From assembly GCA_013373005.1 (NCBI GenBank), contig JABXIP010000381.1, positions 1 through 5,283 on the forward strand: a DNA stretch of 5,283 bases. Reading direction: 5' to 3'. The notes beneath the pieces were generated by a model. It searched no databases and was not told the origin of the DNA. It saw only the letters and a program-made list of their open reading frames with translations. Positions 1 to 5,283 of this stretch are shown in pieces. The DNA comes from Cytophagia bacterium (GTDB lineage: Bacteria; Bacteroidota; Bacteroidia; Cytophagales; Cyclobacteriaceae). A program made the translations under genes and the position numbers. How positions within the stretch are numbered: position 1 is the first letter of the stretch; each line of letters starts with the position of its first letter.

Positions 1-689
1 ACGTTGATAATGATGTTGATAACAAAATCATTTCGTTTTAAATGAGCCAATTCATGGTATAAAATAGCTTCAACTTCTTCTACCGAAAGGCCTTCTATCA
101 GACCAATTGGGAAGAGGATAGTAGGGCGTATGATGCCAAGTATCACTGGGCTTTTGATCCAGGAACTTGATTTCAATTGAATCTGTTTTGAGATACCCAA
201 AACAGCCTTGGCTCTTTCCAAAAGCGTATTTATGGCTTCACCTTTCATCGGTAAGGCCCGCTTTGTTAACCTCTTCATCCAAACAAATGAGCCGATCACT
301 TTCATTAAGAATAAAGCCATTCCTACAAACCATATGATGGCTATGGTAGATGCATTTTCTTTGAGCCACAAAACGGTGGAGTTACTTTGTGGATTGATGG
401 AAACTGGCTGAAAGTCAGTGGGTAAATTCAATGAATTACTAAAAACGGCAGGTTCTATGACTGGAGAATTATCCACAATTGGCTCCGGCCAAAAGAAATA
501 GAGATTGGCTGCCAGCACACAAGGAAGTGCCAGAATACCGAATAGGATTGCTGAGTATCTGGTTTTGGCCCTCCTGTTTCTGAGGCTAACGAGCGTCAAT
601 AGAACGAGAAAAAGCAAGGCCGCTCCCTGCCAAAGTGAGTGCACTAGACTTAAGCCTAAAGCTTCTAGTATTTGATTATTGATTTCCAT
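1..689 (-). CDS. M56 (BlaR1-type) membrane metallopeptidase, N-terminal part, cut by left window edge
   Basis: An integral membrane zinc metallopeptidase of the BlaR1/MecR1 (M56) family, the usual partner of a BlaI-type repressor. In the characterised family a signal activates the cytoplasmic protease domain, which leads to loss of the repressor. The ATG at 689 opens a frame that stays open to the window edge, giving 229 complete residues. Hydrophobic segments lie at about residues 16-36, 45-67 and 113-137. The zinc-binding HExxH motif is HELAH at 212-216, followed by LKRND, a typical M56 signature; preceding residues 179-197 (KSPVILGIIRPTILFP) also fit the family. The start overlaps the end of the repressor gene by 14 bp in another frame, suggesting translational coupling. 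The third zinc ligand, last membrane helix and any C-terminal sensor domain lie outside, so the ligand cannot be inferred. Family is sure; a beta-lactam role is not shown, so no symbol is given. Confidence 0.93.
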   Translation of the reverse strand, partial: MEINNQILEALGLSLVHSLWQGAALLFLVLLTLVSLRNRRAKTRYSAILFGILALPCVLAANLYFFWPEPIVDNSPVIEPAVFSNSLNLPTDFQPVSINPQSNSTVLWLKENASTIAIIWFVGMALFLMKVIGSFVWMKRLTKRALPMKGEAINTLLERAKAVLGISKQIQLKSSSWIKSPVILGIIRPTILFPIGLIEGLSVEEVEAILYHELAHLKRNDFVINIIIN

Positions 690-1053
690 CTTTTTCCAAT
701 TTCTGTATGAGTGCTTTTATTTCTTCAAGCTCTTTGGCCGATGCTTTTCCGGAACCAAGGGCGCTCAGCACCAGCTTGCTGGCAGAACCTCCGAATGCTG
801 AGTTGAGGAGCTTATCAAGCATTTCACCCTGAATATCTTCTGCTTTAATCTTAGCGGAATAGATATGAGTTCGACTGCTTTCGTCTCTTTCAACCAATCC
901 TTTCTGGGTCATTATCTGCATCAGCTTCAAAGTAGTTGTGTAGCCAACTTCTTTTTGCTGATTCATTATTTCATTGACGGATCTCACATTGCTGGGACCT
1001 TCAGCCCATAGAATGTTAAGTATTTCCAATTCGCTTTCAGTTGGTTTAATCAT
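676..1053 (-). CDS. BlaI/MecI/CopY-family winged-helix transcriptional repressor
   Basis: A 125-residue repressor, the usual length for the penicillinase-repressor family. It should bind palindromic operators as a dimer in the cytoplasm and repress its own operon. The N-terminal winged helix is clear: PTESELEILNILW at 4-16 is the family's opening helix, GYTTTLKLMQIMTQKGLVER at 37-56 contains the recognition helix, and the wing follows at about 57-67 (ending HIYSA). The C-terminal part, about 70-122, is helical and matches the dimerisation region, where characterised homologues are cleaved. It begins 5 bp after the thioredoxin-like gene and overlaps the M56 gene by 14 bp, so it is an internal operon gene. 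Likely targets are the three palindromes at 2667-2738. Family assignment is strong. The inducing signal is unknown because no beta-lactamase is nearby. Confidence 0.95.
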   Translation of the reverse strand: MIKPTESELEILNILWAEGPSNVRSVNEIMNQQKEVGYTTTLKLMQIMTQKGLVERDESSRTHIYSAKIKAEDIQGEMLDKLLNSAFGGSASKLVLSALGSGKASAKELEEIKALIQKLEKDGNQ

Positions 1054-1058
1054 AGCTG

Positions 1059-2228
1059 CTATTGTTTGAGCTTGTTCTGAATTATTTCTTCGAAGTCCTT
1101 CATAGCTTCTTCTCTTCGTCCTTTTTCTGCATGAAGGATTTTGCCTTCTTTGTCCAATACGAACAAAGTGGGGTAGGTATCTAATTTAAGTCTTTTGGCT
1201 AGCTCATCTCCCTGTACAAGAAACTCATAGCTATAGGCCTTTTTGGCCACGAACTTTTCTGCTTTTCCTGGGGCATCATGTACTGAGATGCCAATAACTT
1301 GTACCTTTTTATTCTGATATTTTTGGTGGATAGCCTGTAAGTCTGGCATAGCCAAAAGGCAAGGTCCACACCAGGTTCCCCAGAAATCGACTATGAAGAT
1401 ATCGGCATCATAGCTGTTAAGGCTTTTCTGATTTCCATTAACATCGTCAAGCTTAAAAGAAGGAAAAAACTCTCCTTTGGAAGGGAGCCCTTCTGTTTTT
1501 GGCTCTTTGCCTGTTACTATCTCTTCTTTCGCATGTCCGTCATCATTAATATCGAACGGGGTCTGATTCTTTGTTTCAACACTTTCCACAACAACAGTCC
1601 TTCTGATGCTGTTACTTACAAAACCAATAGGAAGTAAGGTTTCTTTATCGATGAACCAGTCCGAAAATGATTCTTTTTCTTCCTGAGTTGCCGGGTTTTT
1701 GAGGGTTCTAAAAATTCTAATTTGCTGACAGTCTCTCCCTTCAATTTTGCTTTCGCCCATAAGCTCGGCCCTTTTCAAGGAAGCAATAATTTTGTCCATA
1801 CCTGCTTCTGAGGTGAAGGTTGGGTGGACTAATAATGAGTATTGAAAGCCCAGATTACGACCTACAGTTCGAGCATCAGGATTCTCAATGGTTTTAATTT
1901 CTCCTTTTCCCACTTCATGGAGTTTGAAGAATGTTCCATCGTAGGAAAATGAGAATGGCTGTGCCCCTTTTTGAGTTTCTAGTTCACCCTTTACCAAAAT
2001 TTTGGCATTGCCAAAACCAACATCAGGCACTGATCCGAACTCTTGTCTTATATCGGCTTTAACGTCAAGATCGCCAAAGGAAAGAAAGCTTTTATAAGAA
2101 ATGCTTTTGATTGATTTACAGGCCTCGCTGCTGGCTTTCAGAAGGTTGACGGCATCGTGCTGTGTAATTGCCCATGTTGGACTTAGGGCGAAGCATGCGA
2201 TTAAAATCAGTGTATTTCTAAGTGTCAT
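1059..2228 (-). CDS. Exported TlpA/ResA-like thioredoxin protein with LolA/DUF2092-like N-terminal domain
   Basis: A 389-residue periplasmic or envelope protein in two parts. Residues 1-20 form a signal peptide (hydrophobic stretch, likely cut after TWA at 18-20); no lipobox cysteine is evident near the cleavage site. Residues about 25-235 look like the beta-rich LolA/DUF2092-type fold common in Bacteroidota before thioredoxin domains, including a WFIDKETLLPIGF segment at 191-203 typical of that fold. Residues about 252-389 are a TlpA/ResA/AhpC-TSA-type thioredoxin domain with DFWGTWCGPC at 281-290 (redox cysteines 287 and 290) and the cis-proline of TYPT at 353. Two more cysteines, 37 and 167, lie in the N-terminal domain. 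The domain suggests thiol-disulfide reduction or exchange outside the cytoplasm; the substrate is unknown. It lies 10 bp after the small exported gene and 5 bp before the repressor gene, so it is very likely induced with the BlaI/M56 pair. Confidence 0.9.
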   Translation of the reverse strand: MTLRNTLILIACFALSPTWAITQHDAVNLLKASSEACKSIKSISYKSFLSFGDLDVKADIRQEFGSVPDVGFGNAKILVKGELETQKGAQPFSFSYDGTFFKLHEVGKGEIKTIENPDARTVGRNLGFQYSLLVHPTFTSEAGMDKIIASLKRAELMGESKIEGRDCQQIRIFRTLKNPATQEEKESFSDWFIDKETLLPIGFVSNSIRRTVVVESVETKNQTPFDINDDGHAKEEIVTGKEPKTEGLPSKGEFFPSFKLDDVNGNQKSLNSYDADIFIVDFWGTWCGPCLLAMPDLQAIHQKYQNKKVQVIGISVHDAPGKAEKFVAKKAYSYEFLVQGDELAKRLKLDTYPTLFVLDKEGKILHAEKGRREEAMKDFEEIIQNKLKQ

Positions 2229-2238
2229 TTTGAGTTGA

Positions 2239-2664
2239 TTAACGTTTGATGTAGCAGATTAAAGCGCCCATACCCAGCCCACGAGCCAGATATCTTGGAT
2301 TATCTCTTTGAACATCTATTTCTACCACTAAAATGTCTTCGGGATCAGGCTCCGGAACCAACGGATATCCCTTCTTTAGTAGTTGAACTTTGAGTTTGGT
2401 ATCGGTCGATTCAAGTTCCTTGAACACTATGTTTTGAATACCTCCGAACTCATCGATGATCTGTCGGTAAAAGGCTACATGTTCATCTCGATTCTCCATT
2501 TTTTCTAATAGTTCTGGAGAGAACCGCTGATCAATGAACTGATTAATTGCCTCATTGCTACCAATATTCTGTGTTCTAATCCAATCGTTGAGGATCTCCT
2601 TTTTAGGATCATTTTTCTGAATACCCAAGAGAAGAACAAACAGAGACAGGCTTATTACTTTCAT
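2239..2664 (-). CDS. Small exported protein of unknown function, first gene of the BlaI/M56 operon
   Basis: I do not recognise a named family. The frame can be opened at a TTG at 2688, but the ATG at 2664 is preferred. It gives a 141-residue protein starting with a textbook signal peptide (MKVISLSLFVLLLG, residues 1-14), whereas the TTG start would place polar residues before it and put coding sequence through an operator. The mature part is mixed alpha/beta and acidic, with FIDQRFSPELLEK near residues 43-55, a GG at about 74-75, and a beta-rich second half ending ARGLGMG. From memory this resembles the small accessory domain attached to many Bacteroidota serine hydrolases (pattern: short helix, FSPE, a helix with Y and R, then GG and strands). 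That is a weak likeness and no catalytic motif is visible. The gene ends 10 bp before the thioredoxin-like gene, so the two are probably co-transcribed and both act in the periplasm. Confidence 0.75.
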   Translation of the reverse strand: MKVISLSLFVLLLGIQKNDPKKEILNDWIRTQNIGSNEAINQFIDQRFSPELLEKMENRDEHVAFYRQIIDEFGGIQNIVFKELESTDTKLKVQLLKKGYPLVPEPDPEDILVVEIDVQRDNPRYLARGLGMGALICYIKR

Positions 2665-2666
2665 AC

Positions 2667-2682
2667 TACGATTGATTTCGTA
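2667..2682. promoter_or_regulatory. Candidate BlaI-type operator 1 (TACGA-N6-TCGTA)
   Basis: The 16-bp sequence TACGATTGATTTCGTA has perfect 5-bp inverted arms around a 6-bp centre. It ends 2 bp before the ATG at 2664 and covers the expected transcription start of the leftward operon. A repressor bound here would block initiation. It is identical to operator 2. Assignment to the BlaI-type repressor is inferred from family behaviour and position. Confidence 0.7.
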
Positions 2683-2685
2683 CTT

Positions 2686-2717
2686 CAATAGTATACGATT
2701 GATTTCGTAATAACAAA
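2686..2717 (-). promoter_or_regulatory. Candidate Bacteroidota-type promoter of the leftward operon
   Basis: On the minus strand a TTTG (2717-2714) is followed after 20 bp by TACTATTG (2693-2686), which matches the Bacteroidota -33/-7 consensus (TTTG, about 20 bp, TAnnTTTG) with one mismatch. Transcription would start near 2680-2683, giving a leader of about 17-20 nt before the ATG at 2664. Operator 2 fills the spacer between the two boxes and operator 1 covers the predicted start, as expected for a repressed promoter. Confidence 0.5.
2694..2709. promoter_or_regulatory. Candidate BlaI-type operator 2 (TACGA-N6-TCGTA)
   Basis: An exact 16-bp copy of operator 1, including the non-palindromic centre, starting 27 bp further from the operon start. 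It lies between the candidate -33 and -7 boxes of the leftward promoter, so binding would exclude RNA polymerase. Confidence 0.7.
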
Positions 2718-2722
2718 TTATC

Positions 2723-2738
2723 TACGAACAATTTCGTA
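2723..2738. promoter_or_regulatory. Candidate BlaI-type operator 3, channel-proximal
   Basis: TACGAACAATTTCGTA has 6-bp perfect arms around a 4-bp centre, so it is more symmetric than operators 1 and 2. It starts 29 bp from operator 2 and ends 49 bp before the channel gene. Its right end overlaps by 2 bp a TATAAT (2737-2742) reading toward the channel, so it may control the rightward gene as well as complete the array. Confidence 0.65.
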
Positions 2739-2760
2739 TAATTTAACATTTTTAACTTTC
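2737..2760 (+). promoter_or_regulatory. Possible promoter elements for the potassium channel gene
   Basis: Two rightward candidates are visible: TATAAT at 2737-2742, which has no convincing upstream partner, and TAACTTTC at 2753-2760, which is one base off the Bacteroidota TAnnTTTG box but lacks a TTTG at the proper distance. Either would leave a leader of about 20-40 nt. Neither is strong. Operator 3 overlaps the first and would lie upstream of the second. Confidence 0.3.
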
Positions 2761-2787
2761 ATCTCTTGTCAGTACTTTCATTAGGGA

Positions 2788-3729
2788 ATGGCACAGACCA
2801 GAATAAGACACAGGCGTAGTAAGGAGCTCGGTTTTGGAGAGAAGGCTTACGGCAAGTACACCAGGCTTATTAAACCTGATGGCAACTTCAACGTGAAGAA
2901 GAGCGGTCTTGGTTTTTGGCAGTCTCTAGATATTTACCATGAGCTCATTTCAATGAAATGGCTCGGCTTCATTGGCCTGATTACATTGATCTTCTTTTTG
3001 ATCAACCTGCTATTCGCCTGGCTATACTATATGGCGGGTTTTGAAGGAATATCCGGCCAGGTCTTCAATAGCCCAGCAGATCATTTTTTGTCCTCCTTCT
3101 ATTTTTCTACCCAGACTATTACCACAGTAGGCTTCGGAAAGCTGAGTCCTGAATCGAACTATGTGAGCACCTTGGCAGCCATAGAATCATTTATTGGCCT
3201 GTTAGGCTTTGCCTTAGCAACGGGGCTTATGTTCGCACGTTTTTCAAGGCCCAAAAAAAATATTGTTTACAGCGAAACGGCAATTATTTCGCCTTATAAA
3301 CAGAACAATGCACTCATGTTCCGTTTAGCAAACAGCAGCAAAACACGCATGATTGAGTCTGAAGTTAATGTGGTTATTTCTTATTGGGACGCTAAGAGCG
3401 ATCGGAGAATTTTTGAACCGGTGGATTTAGAGCGTGATAAGATCAACTTCCTCTCTACTACCTGGACCATAGTGCACCCCATTACTGAAAATAGCCCTAT
3501 TTACGGATGGACAGCCAAGAATTTTGAAGAGTGTCAGGTGGAAGTAATTGTTATGTTCAAGGCCTTTGACGATACCTATGTTCGCCAAATCTATGATCGA
3601 ATCAGTTATTTGGATGAGGAAATTCAATGGGGCAGAAAGTTTGTGCCGGTTTATGACAAGATGGATGATGGCATGATGCATGTAAAGCTGGAAAGGCTCG
3701 GTGAAACTATAGAAGCAGCGCTTAATTGA
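2788..3729 (+). CDS. KirBac-type inward-rectifier potassium channel
   Basis: A 313-residue cytoplasmic-membrane potassium channel subunit, expected to form tetramers. The layout is the full Kir plan: an N-terminal cytoplasmic segment (1-42), an amphipathic slide helix (about 43-57), TM1 (about 58-82), a pore helix leading to the selectivity filter TVGFG at 113-117, TM2 (about 126-150), and the C-terminal immunoglobulin-like Kir domain (about 157-305). The Kir domain has hallmark segments: FARFSRPKK at 149-157, LMFRLANSS at 176-184, and HPITENSPIYG at 230-240. Length matches KirBac proteins and both ends are intact. The ATG at 2788 is directly preceded by AGGGA, too close for a normal ribosome site, but no better start exists. 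It is divergent from the BlaI/M56 operon and shares its operator-bearing promoter region, so co-regulation is possible though not shown. The filter has phenylalanine where bacterial Kir channels usually have tyrosine. Confidence 0.96.
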   Translation: MAQTRIRHRRSKELGFGEKAYGKYTRLIKPDGNFNVKKSGLGFWQSLDIYHELISMKWLGFIGLITLIFFLINLLFAWLYYMAGFEGISGQVFNSPADHFLSSFYFSTQTITTVGFGKLSPESNYVSTLAAIESFIGLLGFALATGLMFARFSRPKKNIVYSETAIISPYKQNNALMFRLANSSKTRMIESEVNVVISYWDAKSDRRIFEPVDLERDKINFLSTTWTIVHPITENSPIYGWTAKNFEECQVEVIVMFKAFDDTYVRQIYDRISYLDEEIQWGRKFVPVYDKMDDGMMHVKLERLGETIEAALN

Positions 3730-3820
3730 CCTTTCACATAAATAGCAAGGCGCACAGAACAAATCGGATAGCAGCAATGCAATTAGTGCTTATCTTGAAT
3801 TAAGTAAACTCAAAACCGTC

Positions 3821-5283
3821 ATGAAAAAGCCTATTATCTCTTTTGCAGGAGTGGCTATTGTTTGTCTACTTCTGCAGCTAAGCACGCCTGTCTTAAAGGC
3901 GCAGGAAGGTTACCAAAGACCGCCTGAAGCCATCGCCAAACTAATTGATGCTCCCTCAACTCCAGCTGTGAGCATAGACTCAAAAGCAGAGTGGATGTTA
4001 CTGATGGAACGTCCTGGTTACCCAAGCATCGAAGAAATTGCAGCTCCTGAACTGAGAATTGGAGGAACCAGGATTAATCCGGCCACCAATGGCAGAAGCC
4101 GCCAAAACCCAATGACCGGCTTAAGCCTTCAGAATATTAAAACGGGCGAAACTTTTATGTTCGCCAACATGCCTTCAAATGCTGCCATTAGCAACGTGTC
4201 CTGGTCTAATGACGAGAAGAAGGTTGCTTTTACTAATACTGTGGAAGATGGTATTGAGCTTTGGGTGGCTGATTTGGAGACTAAGTCTGCCAAAAAACTG
4301 ACAGAGGCCATTATTAATAATGCTTATGTATCTGCCTTCGAGTGGATGCCGGATAACATGTCTTTATTGGTAAGCACTGTGGTTGAGGGAAGAGGCAATG
4401 CTCCTGTTAAACCAAGAGCTCCTAAAGGACCTGTAGTTCAGGAAACCTCTGGTGCAGAAGCCGCTTCAAGAACTTATCAGGATTTGCTCGAAAACCCTTA
4501 TGATGAGCAGCTTTTTGAATACTATACCACTGTTCAGCTTCAAAAAATTGACTTGAATGGTAAGGCTACTAAAGTTGGTAAGCCTGACATTATTAAGGGA
4601 TTTGATGTTTCTCCTGACGGGAAGTATATGTTGGTGGAAGTTATTCAGAAGCCATTCTCTTACCTGGTGCCCGCTTCTAGATTCCCATTCAATTATGAAG
4701 TTTGGGATGCCAACGGAAACATGGTGAAACTATTAGCTGAGATTCCTTTGGACGAAGTTCGACCTAAAGGGTTCGATGCTACGAGAATGGGTATAAGAAG
4801 CGTGAATTGGAGAGCTGATCAACCGGCTACTCTTTACTGGGCCGAGGCGAATGATGGTGGCAATCCTGCCATGGACACTCAGGAAAGAGATATTGTGTAT
4901 ATGCAATCAGCTCCGTTTAATGCCGGACCTACCAAGCTTGCTACCACTTCGCTCAGATATGGTGGAATAGTTTGGGGCGATGAAAATCGTGCGTGGTTGA
5001 GTGAACAATGGTGGGCTAATAGAATGGAGAAAGCCACTATTATCGATCCTACTAAGCCTGGTCAAGCCGGAAACCTGCTTTACGAAAGAGCTACCACAGA
5101 CAGATATAACGATCCGGGAAATCCGATGACTGTTAAAAATGAATTTGGCCGTAACGTGCTAAAGTTCGACAAGGACGATGTATTCATGAGCAGTATTGGA
5201 GGTTCTCCAGAAGGAGACAGACCTTTCTTGAGCAGATACAATCTGAAGTCTAAAAAGCAGGAAATTCTGTTCAGATCAGAAGC
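3821..5283 (+). CDS. Exported S9 prolyl-oligopeptidase-family peptidase (glutamyl-endopeptidase-like), N-terminal part, cut by right window edge
   Basis: The open frame from the ATG at 3821 runs off the window after 487 complete codons. Residues 1-28 look like a signal peptide (MKK, a hydrophobic core at 5-22, likely cut near KAQ at 26-28). The mature start, YQRPPEAIAKLIDAPSTPAV (31-50), followed by IEEIAAPELRIGGTRINP (70-87) and the GRSR...TGL region (91-101), closely resembles the start of the plant chloroplast glutamyl endopeptidase branch of family S9. Propeller-like strands follow, with VSWSNDEKKVAFT (126-138), FDVSPDGKYML (261-271) and VNWRADQPATLYW (328-340). Full-length relatives are about 800-900 residues; the catalytic Ser-Asp-His domain lies beyond the window, so activity cannot be checked. 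It is probably a periplasmic or secreted peptide-degrading enzyme. It lies 91 bp after the channel gene; that gap holds no clear hairpin terminator or promoter, so read-through from the channel gene cannot be excluded. Confidence 0.88.
   Translation, partial: MKKPIISFAGVAIVCLLLQLSTPVLKAQEGYQRPPEAIAKLIDAPSTPAVSIDSKAEWMLLMERPGYPSIEEIAAPELRIGGTRINPATNGRSRQNPMTGLSLQNIKTGETFMFANMPSNAAISNVSWSNDEKKVAFTNTVEDGIELWVADLETKSAKKLTEAIINNAYVSAFEWMPDNMSLLVSTVVEGRGNAPVKPRAPKGPVVQETSGAEAASRTYQDLLENPYDEQLFEYYTTVQLQKIDLNGKATKVGKPDIIKGFDVSPDGKYMLVEVIQKPFSYLVPASRFPFNYEVWDANGNMVKLLAEIPLDEVRPKGFDATRMGIRSVNWRADQPATLYWAEANDGGNPAMDTQERDIVYMQSAPFNAGPTKLATTSLRYGGIVWGDENRAWLSEQWWANRMEKATIIDPTKPGQAGNLLYERATTDRYNDPGNPMTVKNEFGRNVLKFDKDDVFMSSIGGSPEGDRPFLSRYNLKSKKQEILFRSE

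Noticed and set aside
208..411. Plus-strand 67-codon open frame
   Set aside because: It lies antisense inside the M56 peptidase gene, which has clear family motifs; the small frame has no recognisable features.
1..689. Naming the pair blaR1/blaI as a beta-lactam resistance system
   Set aside because: The sensor domain is outside the window and no beta-lactamase is visible, so the specific role cannot be supported.
2667..2738. CRISPR-like array from the three repeats
   Set aside because: Repeats are only 16 bp with 11- and 13-bp spacers, are palindromic, and lie in a promoter region; no cas genes are present. Operators explain them better.
3427..3777. Minus-strand 116-codon open frame
   Set aside because: It is antisense to the conserved C-terminal domain of the potassium channel and its translation looks like no known protein.
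3730..3820. Terminator or promoter between channel and peptidase genes
   Set aside because: No GC-rich hairpin followed by a T run is visible. TATCTTGA at 3791-3798 only loosely resembles a -7 box and has no TTTG about 20 bp upstream.
4129..4311. Minus-strand 60-codon open frame
   Set aside because: It is antisense within the S9 peptidase gene, whose frame is continuous and matches its family.

Overview
The window looks like chromosomal DNA from a member of the Bacteroidota, probably a Cytophagales-like marine or environmental lineage. The evidence is moderate GC, A-rich leaders with little Shine-Dalgarno signal, a candidate promoter of the Bacteroidota type (TTTG, 20 bp, TAnnTTTG-like), and familiar protein combinations of that phylum (BlaI with an M56 peptidase, TlpA-like thioredoxins, an S9 peptidase of the glutamyl-endopeptidase type). 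The phylum call is fairly firm; the order is a guess.

Left half (1-2664, minus strand): a compact four-gene operon read right to left. It runs from a small exported protein of unknown function (2664-2239), to an exported two-domain protein with a LolA/DUF2092-like N-terminus and a WCGPC thioredoxin C-terminus (2228-1059), to a BlaI/MecI-family winged-helix repressor (1053-676), to an M56/BlaR1-type membrane metallopeptidase cut by the left edge (689-1). Spacings are 10 bp, 5 bp and a 14 bp overlap.

Centre (2665-2787): a divergent intergenic region with three near-evenly spaced 16-bp palindromes of the form TACGA-N6-TCGTA. Two are identical. They sit over the start region, over the promoter spacer of the leftward operon, and at the edge of the likely promoter of the rightward gene. 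They are the best candidates for the operators of the BlaI-type repressor.

Right half (plus strand): a KirBac-type inward-rectifier potassium channel (2788-3729), a 91-bp gap without a clear terminator or promoter, and the N-terminal 487 residues of an exported S9 prolyl-oligopeptidase-family enzyme (3821 to the right edge) whose catalytic domain lies outside.

Working model (inference): the M56 protein senses an envelope signal and relieves BlaI-type repression. This induces the repressor-sensor pair, a periplasmic thioredoxin-like protein and a small exported protein, and possibly the divergent potassium channel. No beta-lactamase is visible, so the system may respond to something other than beta-lactams. 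The S9 peptidase appears to be an unrelated neighbour.
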